DNA of 22,366 nucleotides from Nitrososphaerota archaeon (GCA_016206275.1 JACQRY010000074.1:1-22366); one strand, 5' to 3'. Shown: positions 6,940-15,108, counted from the stretch's first letter. Program-made: numbers and translations. The notes: generated by a model not told the origin, from the letters alone.

Positions 6940-7974
6940 ATGAACATCCAGCTTGCTGAAGCGGATCTGGCGAAGTATCCTTTTCTTAGCCAGGCTGGTG
7001 AACAGGCAAAAGTATACGACTTGGATATCACTGAGCTCGGCCCGGATCAGTACTCACTTGTTGCCGAAAGAGCAAAAGAGAGGGTTGTAGATACCATACG
7101 AAAAAGAAAGGTGGAAGCAAATCTCGACAACCCCGGTGTAGAGCTACTCTCTTTTCCTCTAGCTATGGCTATAGTTAAGGCAACGAAACTTGAACATCTG
7201 GCATTCTACTTCGCTTTGGCGGAAGCTCTTAGAGTGGAAAGCCTACTTGTGAAGGAAGATAATGCCAACTTAATTGCAGATGTCTTTCAAAATGTGGCGA
7301 AAGTCAAGTTAATCAAAACCTACGATGATGAAAAAACTTCATTTGCTATTAACTTCGCTGAATATCTTAAACGTGCAACACAATTCCATGAACCTGAATG
7401 GAATCTCATCAATAGACCAGTTTCTAACGGCCTTGTTTACTTGGCGAAGCATCATCTTGTGAGGCTCATCCGCGCGGAGACACAGAGAATGATCTATCAA
7501 CGATTGAAATCGCTTACTATAACTAAGATCCCGCCTCAACTAGAGGCATTTGCTCAAGAGATTGCTCTAAAGAATCCGCCTCCTCCAAAAGTCGAAGATA
7601 TCATCTCGATTAGCCCAGAAAGGTATCCCCCTTGTGTGAAGCATGCATTAGACATGTTGAAAAACGGTCAGGACCCTCCACATTTTGCACGCTTCTTAAT
7701 GACAACATATCTTCTGAATATTGGTAAAAGTGTTGACGATGTAATTACCTTGTTCCCGAGAGCCGCTGACTTCAATGAGAGAATAACGAGATATCAAGTC
7801 GAACATTTGGCAGGGCTTAAGGGTGGAAAGGTAAAGTATAGTGTTCCTAGTTGTAAGACTGTAGTATCACACAGCTTCTGTTTTAGGGACAATATTTACT
7901 GCCCAAGGATAACCAACCCAATTTGGTATGGAAGAACATCTCCTGTAGTGAAGAAAGTGAAGAAAAATGCTTGA
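6940..7974 (+). CDS. priL: DNA primase large subunit
   Basis: This is a 344-residue PriL. The helical N-terminal domain includes SFPLAMAIVKATKLEHLAFY. The C-terminal iron-sulfur domain has four conserved cysteines: C232 (YPPC), C305 (VPSC), C314 (SFC) and C321 (IYC), followed by NPIWYG. PriL binds the catalytic subunit, holds a 4Fe-4S cluster and helps initiate RNA/DNA primers. A box GTTTTTAACAC (about 6895-6905) predicts a transcript start near 6926. The 3' end overlaps priS by eight bases, so the two subunits are translationally coupled. The stop is TGA. Confidence 0.95.
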   Translation: MNIQLAEADLAKYPFLSQAGEQAKVYDLDITELGPDQYSLVAERAKERVVDTIRKRKVEANLDNPGVELLSFPLAMAIVKATKLEHLAFYFALAEALRVESLLVKEDNANLIADVFQNVAKVKLIKTYDDEKTSFAINFAEYLKRATQFHEPEWNLINRPVSNGLVYLAKHHLVRLIRAETQRMIYQRLKSLTITKIPPQLEAFAQEIALKNPPPPKVEDIISISPERYPPCVKHALDMLKNGQDPPHFARFLMTTYLLNIGKSVDDVITLFPRAADFNERITRYQVEHLAGLKGGKVKYSVPSCKTVVSHSFCFRDNIYCPRITNPIWYGRTSPVVKKVKKNA

Positions 7975-9136
7975 TCCCACCACTAGCGCTCTCAGACAAG
8001 CATTCAAGGAGCACTACTTTAGGCACAGTGATAGGATTGAGATCCCTAGCCGCATACAAGAGAGAGAATTCGGTTACTGGCCCTTCGGAGGAACCATGAT
8101 CAGACATCTAAGCTTTAAGACGAGCGGCGAACTGATCGTGGCGATCGCGAGGAAAGCTCCTAAAGGAGTGTATTACTCATGTGGATATTATCACGAACCC
8201 GCTCAGCCTATGGCAGAAAAGGGGTGGAAGAGCGGTGATCTAGTCTTCGATATAGATGCCGATGATTTAGAATCATCATGCAAAGATGAACATGATCGTT
8301 GGACATGCAGGAAATGCCAGCATGTGGGTAAGGGTAATAGACCGGGGAAATGTCCAAAATGCGGTAACACTAGGATAATTCAGTTAAACTGGGCCTGCTA
8401 CAACTGTCTTGGTGCCGCCAAAGAAGAAATTTTCAAACTTCTTGATATACTGGAAAAAGATTTTGGCGTAGAAAGAAAGCGTCTGCAGACCTATTTTTCC
8501 GGTAACATGGGTTATCACCTATCTGTTAATGACCCCGAAATAATGGAAACTCTCGATCAGGAAAGCCGGGTTGAAATGGCCGATTATATCGCTGGCATAG
8601 GCATCTTGCCGAGCACCTTGGGCATAGATAGTCATCTTTCTTACCAAGAACTTGGGATGAAACTACCTTCTGAATCTGACTCTGGTTGGCGGGGAAGGGT
8701 CGCCAGATATATCGTTAACCATGAATTCAAGGAATTCGATGAAGCCAAAAACCTTGATGCAAAATCCAAGCTGCTACTCATTCATAGAACTAAGAGACAC
8801 GACTCTCTCAAGAAATTTCTTGAGAAAATATCCAGAGCGGCTGGAGTAGCTATAGATCCCTCTGTGACGACTGACATCCACAGGATCTTTCGTATGCCGG
8901 GCACATTGCACGGTGAGTCAGGCTTGGAGAAGATGAAGATAGAAAACCTTGAAGAATTCGATCCCTTTGTTGACCCTGTTGTCTTGAAAGACGAGGAGAT
9001 CAAGGTCTTCGTCAAACATTCTCCACCGTTCACGCTTCGCGGTGTCAAATACGGTCCGTATAGTAAGCAAGAAGTAGTCTTACCTGAGACTGCGGCAGTA
9101 TACCTCATGGGCAAAGGCTTGGCTCAAATAGCTTAG
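7967..9136 (+). CDS. priS: DNA primase small (catalytic) subunit with an extended zinc region
   Basis: The protein has 389 residues. Catalytic DIDAD gives D95 and D97, the SGNMGYH motif lies at 178-184, and the third acidic/basic cluster TTDIHRIFRMPGTLHG lies at 301-316. The zinc element normally reads C..H..C..C; here it is enlarged. C105, H109, C114 and C117 are followed by a second pair C129-x2-C132 and then C144-x2-C147 before GAAKEEIFKLL, an insertion of roughly 30 residues holding an extra zinc knuckle. PriS synthesises primers for replication in a complex with PriL. It overlaps priL at the start (ATG 7967). The gap of 91 bases to gins carries a separate promoter. The stop is TAG. Confidence 0.95.
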   Translation: MLDPTTSALRQAFKEHYFRHSDRIEIPSRIQEREFGYWPFGGTMIRHLSFKTSGELIVAIARKAPKGVYYSCGYYHEPAQPMAEKGWKSGDLVFDIDADDLESSCKDEHDRWTCRKCQHVGKGNRPGKCPKCGNTRIIQLNWACYNCLGAAKEEIFKLLDILEKDFGVERKRLQTYFSGNMGYHLSVNDPEIMETLDQESRVEMADYIAGIGILPSTLGIDSHLSYQELGMKLPSESDSGWRGRVARYIVNHEFKEFDEAKNLDAKSKLLLIHRTKRHDSLKKFLEKISRAAGVAIDPSVTTDIHRIFRMPGTLHGESGLEKMKIENLEEFDPFVDPVVLKDEEIKVFVKHSPPFTLRGVKYGPYSKQEVVLPETAAVYLMGKGLAQIA

Positions 9137-9197
9137 AGATCTTCCCGGACGTAGTTTATTGCACCTTAAATACCGCCTTAGGAAACAGGTGGCAAGT

Positions 9198-9206
9198 ACA
9201 TTTAAG
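9198..9206 (+). promoter_or_regulatory. TATA box for a leaderless gins transcript
   Basis: ACATTTAAG is centred 26 bases before the ATG at 9228, exactly where a box A would place transcription at the start codon itself. The gene is therefore probably leaderless. Confidence 0.5.
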
Positions 9207-9227
9207 GGTCTTGGCTGAGGTTGATGC

Positions 9228-9812
9228 ATGGGTTTGGCTGACTCTGTTCTGAGTCTTTTCGTTGAGCTATTTGACTTGGAGATGGAGAGCGAAGGCTTGG
9301 TCAATGTTCCCAAAAGCCTGTATAGAGATTCAGCCAGCCGCATCAGAGAACTTTTGTCAGCCGATTTTAACGGTAATGATGTGCTTGCAAAGAAGATGGC
9401 TGTCAAAGAAAGCGAAATGATTTACCAGCTAAGTGCGAGGCTTTTCGAGATGCGTATTTCAAAGGTCAGATCTCATTCCTCAGGCAAGGTTGACGAAGGA
9501 GTGTTGACGGCTGAGGAGAAGTTTGCTCTGGAGCCTCTAAGTCAGTCACAGAGGCGGCTGGAGAGAGTGAAGCGGGCTATTCGAAGCGGCCAATTATCTT
9601 TCTTGGAGCATGTCTCTAACAGAGTTGCGCGAAAATATGTCTTGGTAAGGTTTGAACGTTCCTCGCCTCAACTGGTTGGAGTGGATCTTGAGAGATACGG
9701 GCCTTTTCAGCCTGGTGACCTGGCTGTTCTTCCTCTTGAGAACGCTAAACCTATGATCAAGCAGGGTTCGGTTAAAGACGTCAGATTGGACTATGAGCCT
9801 CTGTTAGAGTAG
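9228..9812 (+). CDS. GINS complex subunit, Gins51-like (Sld5/Psf1 type)
   Basis: The protein has 194 residues. The helical A domain (about 1-130) includes TAEEKFALEPLSQSQRRLERVKRAI. The small beta-rich B domain (136-190) reads KYVLVRFERSSPQLVGVDLERYGPFQPGDLAVLP, with ENAKPMIKQG, the usual archaeal Gins51 ending. The A-then-B order marks the Gins51 rather than the Gins23 type. With MCM and a Cdc45/RecJ-like protein it forms the replicative helicase. Its position behind priL-priS places primase and helicase factors together. The last 32 bases overlap the convergent gene below. The stop is TAG. Confidence 0.9.
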   Translation: MGLADSVLSLFVELFDLEMESEGLVNVPKSLYRDSASRIRELLSADFNGNDVLAKKMAVKESEMIYQLSARLFEMRISKVRSHSSGKVDEGVLTAEEKFALEPLSQSQRRLERVKRAIRSGQLSFLEHVSNRVARKYVLVRFERSSPQLVGVDLERYGPFQPGDLAVLPLENAKPMIKQGSVKDVRLDYEPLLE

Positions 9813-10518
9813 GCAGAAATTCTGCTAGGGTTTTGCGCGTGTAGCCCTTGCAAGGGGGGCCTATGCTGTAAAGGAATTCAGGTTGTCCTTGGGCAGGTAC
9901 TCTTAGGATCATGCTGGCCAATGTGCGCCCATGTTTGCAAATGCCGGTCTGTGAGTCATGATGTTGCATTAGAGATGAGAGTATGTCTACAGTAATAGGG
10001 TTGGTTTTCTTGAGGCGTTGGGTGACAAATTTTTCTCGGTCTATTGATCCTTTCGCGGTTCTTCCTCCTAGTATGTGATGGAAGTGGTTGGTGACGATGA
10101 GCTTGGTTAAGCCTTCTTCGATGTGATACTTTTTTCCCAAGCTTTCTATCTTCACCATGCTCTTCGCGTCACCGAGAACATAGTTGGCGGGGCGGTAGAG
10201 ACCTTTCTTCACCTGTTTAGTCATCAGTCTTTGGGCTTCTCTCAAGTTTTGGGCAGTGTTCAAGATATGTCTCATAAGTATTCCTCGGCTGCGGGGCGCA
10301 TCTGCGCCGTAGGCGTTTGTGAGTCCTCCGAAGCACCCTGTTTTGGCAGAGTAGCCGCATACTATGCCTTTGGAGCGAAAATCGTAGATGGCTATTACGT
10401 GCCCGTCTACAACGCGGATATCGTTCCCCCAGAAGCTCTCCTTCGGTCTATCCCGGTTCTCAGCGAAAAGGATCTTGGTTGAGGTGTCAGGGTTAAGCAG
10501 ACCTATGAGCGTGCACAA
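9781..10518 (-). CDS. Ntn-hydrolase-fold protein (C45 acyltransferase / NRDE-TANGO2-like)
   Basis: This 245-residue protein begins MCTLIGLLN. After methionine removal Cys2 would be N-terminal, as in autocatalytic Ntn hydrolases. The motif ENRDRP (20-25), the block GGLTNAYGADAPRSRGILMRH and the late segment HDSQTGICKHG are typical of this group. Members cleave amide bonds, but I cannot name the substrate. The start is TTG at 10518, three bases after the CoaBC stop, so it is probably cotranscribed with coaBC. It overlaps gins tail to tail by 32 bases. Confidence 0.65.
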   Translation of the reverse strand: MCTLIGLLNPDTSTKILFAENRDRPKESFWGNDIRVVDGHVIAIYDFRSKGIVCGYSAKTGCFGGLTNAYGADAPRSRGILMRHILNTAQNLREAQRLMTKQVKKGLYRPANYVLGDAKSMVKIESLGKKYHIEEGLTKLIVTNHFHHILGGRTAKGSIDREKFVTQRLKKTNPITVDILSSLMQHHDSQTGICKHGRTLASMILRVPAQGQPEFLYSIGPPCKGYTRKTLAEFLPTLTEAHSPI

Positions 10519-10521
10519 GTG

Positions 10522-11769
10522 CTAGGTCCTGCCTTTCAGCTCTTCTTTGACGACATCTAGGATCTTGGCTGCGACATTTTGCTTTGAGGTTCTCGGTATA
10601 TGAGCGACTTTGCTGCCTCGGCTTAGCAAGTAGACTTCGTTGTCTTCTCCGCCGAAGGCTGTTCCATCACCAGTCATGTTGGCCGCAACCATGTCTGCTT
10701 GAGACTCGCGCATCAAGGTTTCTGCTCTGCGAATCAGCTCTTTTGTTGATATTTTGGGTTCAGCTTTGAAGGCGACTAGGAAAGTTTTAGGTGAGAGTTT
10801 CTTAATGGAGTTGACTATCTTTGGGGTGGCTTTGAGTGTTAAGGAGAGGCGGGGCTTTGAGCGACTGGATATTTTCTCCTTGGATTTTTCTTCTGGGGCA
10901 TAGTCTGCTGGTGCAGCTGCCAGTATGGCGACGTTGATCTTTGAATTCTTCAGGCTCTTTTCAACTGCCTTCGCCATTTCCTCTGTTGACTCGATCTTGA
11001 CCACACGTAGCCAATCAGGCGGATCAACCTTCGAAGGCCCAGTAATCAGGTTTACTTGAGCACCCCTTCTGCCTGCTTCCTCTGCTAGGGCCAGGCCCAT
11101 TCTCCCTGAGCTTCGGTTGGAGATGACTCTAACAGGATCTATAGGCTCCATAGTCGGGCCCCCGGTAACAAGAATATTCATTCCTCGGAAATCTTTCTTC
11201 CCAAGACGCTTAATGACTGCGTCAACGACCTGCTCCACACCAGCGATCTTAGCTTTACCTTCTTCAATCCGAGGCTCAACCACTTCAACCCGCTGCTTCT
11301 TCAAACGGTCAAGGTTCGCAGCCACGAAGGGGTTCTTAGCCATTGGTTCATGCATCGCAGGAGCAATAATGATGGGTATGCCAGTTCCCAAGGCGCATGA
11401 AAGCACTGTCGTAACAGGCGTATCGTCAACGCCGTTTACGAACTTGCTGACCGTATTTGCTGTGCATGGAGCCACCAACACCAGATCTACTTTTCCTACC
11501 CATTCCCCAGCCAGCTGAATATGCTCAGTCTTCCCAGTCAGCTCCGTTACAACAGAGTTACCTGTGGCCCACTCAAAGAGTTCTGCCCTGACTAATCGTT
11601 GAGCTGCAGACGTCATGACTACGTGGACATCGGCTCCGTGCCGCATCAACTCTCTGGCGATGATGGGGCTGTGGATTGCTGCCACGCTTCCTGTGACGCA
11701 TAAAGCGATCTTCTTCTCCCCTAGTTCGTTCCCTCTGGAGCCTACGATGTCTTTCAAGGGTGTTTGCAA
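10522..11769 (-). CDS. coaBC: Bifunctional phosphopantothenoylcysteine decarboxylase / phosphopantothenate-cysteine ligase
   Basis: The protein has 415 residues. The CoaC flavoprotein half (about 20-190) has GSVAAIHSP, the catalytic His region KTEHIQLAGEW (H83), PCTANTVSK (101-109) and PAMHEPM (137-143). The CoaB half (about 195-412) has ILVTGGPTMEPIDPVRVISNRSSGRMG (199-225) and the KATPKIV region. It couples cysteine to 4'-phosphopantothenate and decarboxylates the product to phosphopantetheine for CoA. Where bacterial CoaC carries its flap cysteine, this protein reads EPRIEEGKAKIAG with no cysteine; I believe archaeal homologues share this. The start is TTG at 11769. The gap to leuD is 72 bases. 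The stop is TAG. Confidence 0.95.
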   Translation of the reverse strand: MQTPLKDIVGSRGNELGEKKIALCVTGSVAAIHSPIIARELMRHGADVHVVMTSAAQRLVRAELFEWATGNSVVTELTGKTEHIQLAGEWVGKVDLVLVAPCTANTVSKFVNGVDDTPVTTVLSCALGTGIPIIIAPAMHEPMAKNPFVAANLDRLKKQRVEVVEPRIEEGKAKIAGVEQVVDAVIKRLGKKDFRGMNILVTGGPTMEPIDPVRVISNRSSGRMGLALAEEAGRRGAQVNLITGPSKVDPPDWLRVVKIESTEEMAKAVEKSLKNSKINVAILAAAPADYAPEEKSKEKISSRSKPRLSLTLKATPKIVNSIKKLSPKTFLVAFKAEPKISTKELIRRAETLMRESQADMVAANMTGDGTAFGGEDNEVYLLSRGSKVAHIPRTSKQNVAAKILDVVKEELKGRT

Positions 11770-11841
11770 GCCTTGCCCATCTTGGAGTGCAAGAGGTTCT
11801 GATGATTAAAGTTTCTTACAGGGGAATGGTTGTGGCAAGTA

Positions 11842-12339
11842 TCAGTGTTTGTCAGGTTTATAGTTCATTAGGCCACCAGCCTGAATGATCTTCAAAACAA
11901 TGTCTGGGAAAGGTTTCATGGTGTAAGATGCTCCTCTGGACAGGTTCTTGATCTGCCCGTTCTGTAGGTCAATTTCAAGCTCATCATCTTTCTCGATCTT
12001 GCTATATGCGTCATCAGTGATCTCTATGGGGAGGAGATGACTCCCGTCAACTGCATTCCTGTAGAAGATCCTTGCGAAGGTAGGGGCCAGAACTGCTTTG
12101 ATGCCCGAATACTTCAAGGCTATTGGAGCATGCTCTCTGCTGGAGCCGCACCCAAAGTTTCTCCCTGCGACAACGAAGTCCCCGGGCTTGACCTTCTTCG
12201 TGAACTCGGAGTCGACTCCCTCCATGGCATGTGTAGCCAGTTTTTTGGGATCCATCTCCTTCAGGTAAGCACCAGGGATAATCACGTCGGTGTCGATGTT
12301 GGCACCGTATTTGTGGACTCTGCCACGTAAAATCGTCAT
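11842..12339 (-). CDS. leuD: 3-isopropylmalate dehydratase / homoaconitase-type small subunit
   Basis: This 165-residue swivelling-domain subunit has the conserved DTDVIIPGAYL (16-26), GRNFGCGSSREHAP (59-72) and APTFARIFYRNAV. It partners the LeuC-type subunit upstream. The loop after the first motif, which sets substrate choice, reads YLKE (25-28). From memory, isopropylmalate enzymes have YLV-type and homoaconitases YLRT-type loops, so this one is ambiguous. The usual NAINxGLPL is replaced by NAVDGSHLLPIEI. Isopropylmalate dehydratase is the default call, but a different 2-alkylmalate or homoaconitate-type substrate is possible. It starts eight bases after leuC. Confidence 0.85.
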   Translation of the reverse strand: MTILRGRVHKYGANIDTDVIIPGAYLKEMDPKKLATHAMEGVDSEFTKKVKPGDFVVAGRNFGCGSSREHAPIALKYSGIKAVLAPTFARIFYRNAVDGSHLLPIEITDDAYSKIEKDDELEIDLQNGQIKNLSRGASYTMKPFPDIVLKIIQAGGLMNYKPDKH

Positions 12340-12347
12340 TTGGGAGT

Positions 12348-13625
12348 CTACCTCAGGTCTCTAGGATCTGTGATGCGTCCCGTCACTGCTGAAGCTGCCG
12401 CTGTTTTTGGTGAGGCTAGATAGGTCTTGGACTCTTTGTCACCCATCCTTCCGGGGAAGTTTCTGTTGGTGGTGCTTATGCAGACTTCGTTTTTGCGTAG
12501 AACGCCCATGTGGGCACCGCAGCATGCGCCGCAAGTCGGTGGGCCGACAAGTGCACCTGATTCCATGAAGATTTGGACTAGGCCCTCTTTCAAGGCTTGC
12601 ATGAAGATGCTTTGAGCTGCTGGCAGAATCTCGGTTCGAATCTTGACTTTTCTTCCCTTCAGGATCTTTGCGACTTCTCGGAGATCGGTGAGTTTTGCTC
12701 CTGTACAGGAGCCCACATACGCCTTGTCCAGCTCTACGCCGGTAAGCTCGCGGGCTTCAACGACGTTGGCGGGAGAATAGGGCTTGGCCACCAGAGGAAC
12801 CATCTTCCCTGCTTCATACTCGTAGACTTTAGCATATTCTGCACCTTTATCTCCATGCACAGGGGTAAACTTCTCGGATGTCCTCGCTTTAAGGTACTCC
12901 ACTGTTTTTTCATCTGGGTCTATGACGCCGTTTTTGGCGCCAGCTTCAGTGGTCATGTTGGTTAACGTGATTCGTTCATCCATCGCCATTTCTCTAACTG
13001 CTGAACCGTCAAATTGCATGGCGTAGTATGCTCCTCCATCAGTTCCAATGTCACCGATGATTCGTAGAATCATGTCCTTAGCCATAGCATAGTCAGGTAG
13101 GCGTCCGTTGATCTTGAAGAGGAGTGTTTCGGGGACCCTGAACCAGATTGTGCCGTTTAACATCACGTAAGCCACATCAGTATGACCCATGCCTACTGCG
13201 AAGGCTCCGAGGGCACCCGTAGTATTGGTGTGGGAGTCTCCTCCTACGTAGACTTCTCCTGGTAGAACAAGGGCTTCTTCGTGTGAAAGGGTGTGGCAGA
13301 TGCCGAATTGGCCGATTCCGTATTTGAAGTGTTTAGATATGTGGAAGCGTTTCACGAAGTCCTCTAGGGTGCCTATGTTCTGGGCTGCTTGTTTATCAGA
13401 GGCGGGCACAAAGTGATCCTCAGCCACCCAGATTCTGCTCGGGTCCCAAAGCTTGTCAATCTTATGTCCCTCTTTCTCCAAGTCGTTGAATATGGTGGCG
13501 ACGCCTGGGCCTGAGACATCGTGCACCATGACTTTGTCAACGTTGGCGAAGACTACGTCTCCGGGTGATACACTATCTTTGCCTGCGGCTCTGGCGATGA
13601 TCTTCTCGGTTATGGTCATGGTCAT
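12348..13625 (-). CDS. leuC: 3-isopropylmalate dehydratase / homoaconitase-type large subunit
   Basis: This 425-residue aconitase-superfamily protein has the 4Fe-4S ligands C307 (GSCTG), C365 and C368 (PTCGACCG). Active-site segments are VAEDHFVP, GDSHTNTTGALGA (129-141) and NRNFPGRMG (388-396). With LeuD it isomerises 2-isopropylmalate to 3-isopropylmalate, or a homologous substrate in 2-oxoacid chain elongation. No leuA or leuB lies nearby, so the pathway is not fixed by context. ATG at 13625 and 13619 are both possible starts. A box ATTAATATC (minus strand, about 13658-13668) could be its promoter. Confidence 0.9.
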   Translation of the reverse strand: MTMTITEKIIARAAGKDSVSPGDVVFANVDKVMVHDVSGPGVATIFNDLEKEGHKIDKLWDPSRIWVAEDHFVPASDKQAAQNIGTLEDFVKRFHISKHFKYGIGQFGICHTLSHEEALVLPGEVYVGGDSHTNTTGALGAFAVGMGHTDVAYVMLNGTIWFRVPETLLFKINGRLPDYAMAKDMILRIIGDIGTDGGAYYAMQFDGSAVREMAMDERITLTNMTTEAGAKNGVIDPDEKTVEYLKARTSEKFTPVHGDKGAEYAKVYEYEAGKMVPLVAKPYSPANVVEARELTGVELDKAYVGSCTGAKLTDLREVAKILKGRKVKIRTEILPAAQSIFMQALKEGLVQIFMESGALVGPPTCGACCGAHMGVLRKNEVCISTTNRNFPGRMGDKESKTYLASPKTAAASAVTGRITDPRDLR

Positions 13626-13721
13626 ACTGGTTTACCGTCTATGAGACGGCGCGTATCCTGTGATATTAATCCCTTCTCTAAGTTTTTGATTTATGGTAGG
13701 GTTGTTGGTAGCGGGGGGTGG

Positions 13722-13752
13722 AGTTTCACGAGAGACAAGATGCTTGCCTCCG
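13722..13752 (-). other. T-loop intron (31 bases) of the initiator tRNA
   Basis: The insertion lies between the T loop TTCAAAT and the 3' T stem CCACC. It folds into a hairpin in which CGG-AGGCAAG pairs with CTTGTCT-TCG around the loop CAT, allowing one bulged C and two or three G:U pairs. Exact cut sites could move by one or two bases. Confidence 0.75.
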
Positions 13753-13774
13753 ATTTGAACCACCGATCTGCGGG

Positions 13775-13796
13775 TTTCCCTGTTTGTTGAAGTGGC
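13775..13796 (-). other. Anticodon-loop intron (22 bases) of the initiator tRNA
   Basis: The insertion lies at the canonical position next to base 37. The loop CTCATAA is followed by 22 bases before the 3' anticodon stem CCCGC. Placing the cut after 37 or after 38 gives the same mature RNA because both junctions carry A. Confidence 0.8.
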
Positions 13797-13818
13797 TTAT
13801 GAGCCCGCCGGGATAGCC

Positions 13819-13842
13819 TTGCCCCAAGGATTTCCTTGGACT
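13819..13842 (-). other. D-loop intron (about 24 bases) of the initiator tRNA
   Basis: The D loop is 33 bases instead of about 9-11. It contains a perfect hairpin CCAAGG-AAAT-CCTTGG flanked by AGCC and GGCT exon segments, which can pair and leave unpaired bases on both strands. This resembles a relaxed bulge-helix-bulge splice motif. The boundaries are approximate. Confidence 0.7.
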
Positions 13843-13885
13843 GGCTTCCCCACCCCGCTAACGTGGCTGAGACCTTGTTCAGCAT

Positions 13886-13892
13886 CTTAAAT
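13886..13892 (-). promoter_or_regulatory. Probable TATA box of the initiator tRNA gene
   Basis: On the minus strand the sequence ATTTAAG lies 27-33 bases before the first base of the tRNA (13859). This is the usual placement of an archaeal tRNA promoter. Confidence 0.5.
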
Positions 13893-14002
13893 CTTTATTG
13901 GACTCATGAGATCCGTTTCTTAAGGTTGATCTATCTGAAGCGACTAAAGGAAAACCAGACCGGCCGCCCGTAAAGACTTATCTCGCCTTTGGTGTATACG
14001 TT

Positions 14003-15019
14003 GTGATGGAAAGTGCTATTGGGCCTTCCCGTAGACTGAAGGCTTTCTTCTGGATAATATTGGGGGTGTACTCAGTTTTCTTTGCCGAAGTCGTGTCAGG
14101 GTCTGATGTCTTTCCGTTCTTTCATGCGTGGGGTCTGCTTGTTGTGTTTCCGCTTTACGCTCTTCACATGTTAGTGCTCTCCCATGTTGTCTTTCGCTAC
14201 GGGAAGCCTCTCCTCAGCGTGCTCTTTAGCGCCGGAGCGATCTTCGGTCTTTATGAGGCGTATATGACCAAAGTCCTGTGGGATCCACCTTGGGGCGATC
14301 CTGTCGTTTCGATAGGGGGTATGGCCATCGTGGAATTCATTGTTCTGGTCTTATTCTGGCACCCGGTAATGTCATTCATAATCCCTCTCGTCGCCGCTGA
14401 GGCATTGTTGAGTCGTCCCTCGGGTGTGTTCACGGGACTTCCTGCAATAGTAAGGTTGCCCTTGAGTCGTGGGCGCATGCGCATCTGGCTACTTGTTCTC
14501 GGTGCACTTTTCGGTGTTCTACATAGCGCTGGGTTGGCAGATCCATTCGTTTCGGTGCAGTCCTCCCTATCGACGACTGGCGTCTTAGCCATTCTGACTT
14601 ACCTGTGGAGAAAAGGAACGACGGGACCCCGTTTTGACATGCAGAATCTCGTTCCAGACAAGAGAGAATTCCTATTGCTGCTCGGATTTTTGATCGTGAT
14701 GTATGTCATCCTCGGCATCATACTTCGCCCTGAAGCCCTTCCCAACCTTGGGTCCCAACTGGGCATATGGGTTGCATATGTCTTGCTCGGATTTCTCCTC
14801 ATCAGGAATCTGCGAAGATCCAACAAGAATCCCTCCGAGAGCGAGTCAATTTCGCTGAAAATATCCATGAGGGACTTCACGGCATTGACCATTGTGTTCG
14901 TCATCTCCTCAGCAGGCGCCACCGTAGTTCTTGGAGTCCAGAACGCGGTCCTTCTAGTTCTCTGGGTAGTCGGTGGGATCATAGGCATTATGTTGCTGCT
15001 GAAATCCATCAAGGGATAA
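14003..15019 (+). CDS. Multi-pass membrane protein of unknown function
   Basis: The product is about 338 residues with roughly nine hydrophobic segments: near 13-32, 41-65, 70-90, 103-125, a region around 120-135, 160-180, 223-243, 250-270, 293-310 and 313-333. Loops are short apart from a charged stretch around residues 270-290 (RRSNKNPSESESISLKISMRD). I do not recognise a family motif or catalytic pattern. GTG at 14003 or ATG at 14006 could be the start. It is divergent from the tRNA gene and followed after 89 bases by the Roadblock-like gene; no functional link is evident. Confidence 0.7.
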   Translation: MMESAIGPSRRLKAFFWIILGVYSVFFAEVVSGSDVFPFFHAWGLLVVFPLYALHMLVLSHVVFRYGKPLLSVLFSAGAIFGLYEAYMTKVLWDPPWGDPVVSIGGMAIVEFIVLVLFWHPVMSFIIPLVAAEALLSRPSGVFTGLPAIVRLPLSRGRMRIWLLVLGALFGVLHSAGLADPFVSVQSSLSTTGVLAILTYLWRKGTTGPRFDMQNLVPDKREFLLLLGFLIVMYVILGIILRPEALPNLGSQLGIWVAYVLLGFLLIRNLRRSNKNPSESESISLKISMRDFTALTIVFVISSAGATVVLGVQNAVLLVLWVVGGIIGIMLLLKSIKG

Positions 15020-15108
15020 CCAAGCAGTGAGACTACGGTGGTTACGAAGAAATCTTGATATTGACCTTAAGTTTGCCATGGAGAAAGCAGGAATAGGAAG
15101 AGAACGGC

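Larger units (their letters stand above)
13706..13859 (-). tRNA. Initiator tRNA-Met (CAU) with three introns and encoded CCA
   Basis: Read on the minus strand, exon parts assemble into a 77-base cloverleaf. The acceptor AGCGGGG pairs with CCCCGCT, the discriminator is A, and CCA is encoded. The D stem is GGGA/TCCC, the anticodon stem GCGGG/CCCGC with loop CTCATAA (anticodon CAT), the variable segment AGATC, and the T stem GGTGG/CCACC with loop TTCAAAT. The A1:U72 pair and the three G:C pairs at 29-31/39-41 are initiator hallmarks. Removing 24 bases from the D loop, 22 from the anticodon loop (position 37/38) and 31 after the T loop gives exactly this tRNA. Two insertions form hairpins of their own. 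The archaeal splicing endonuclease would have to remove all three. Confidence 0.9.

Noticed and set aside
14251..15012. Minus-strand frames at 14251-14592 and 14599-15012
   Set aside because: They are antisense to the membrane protein; their composition (Arg, Thr and Met runs) shows no family features.
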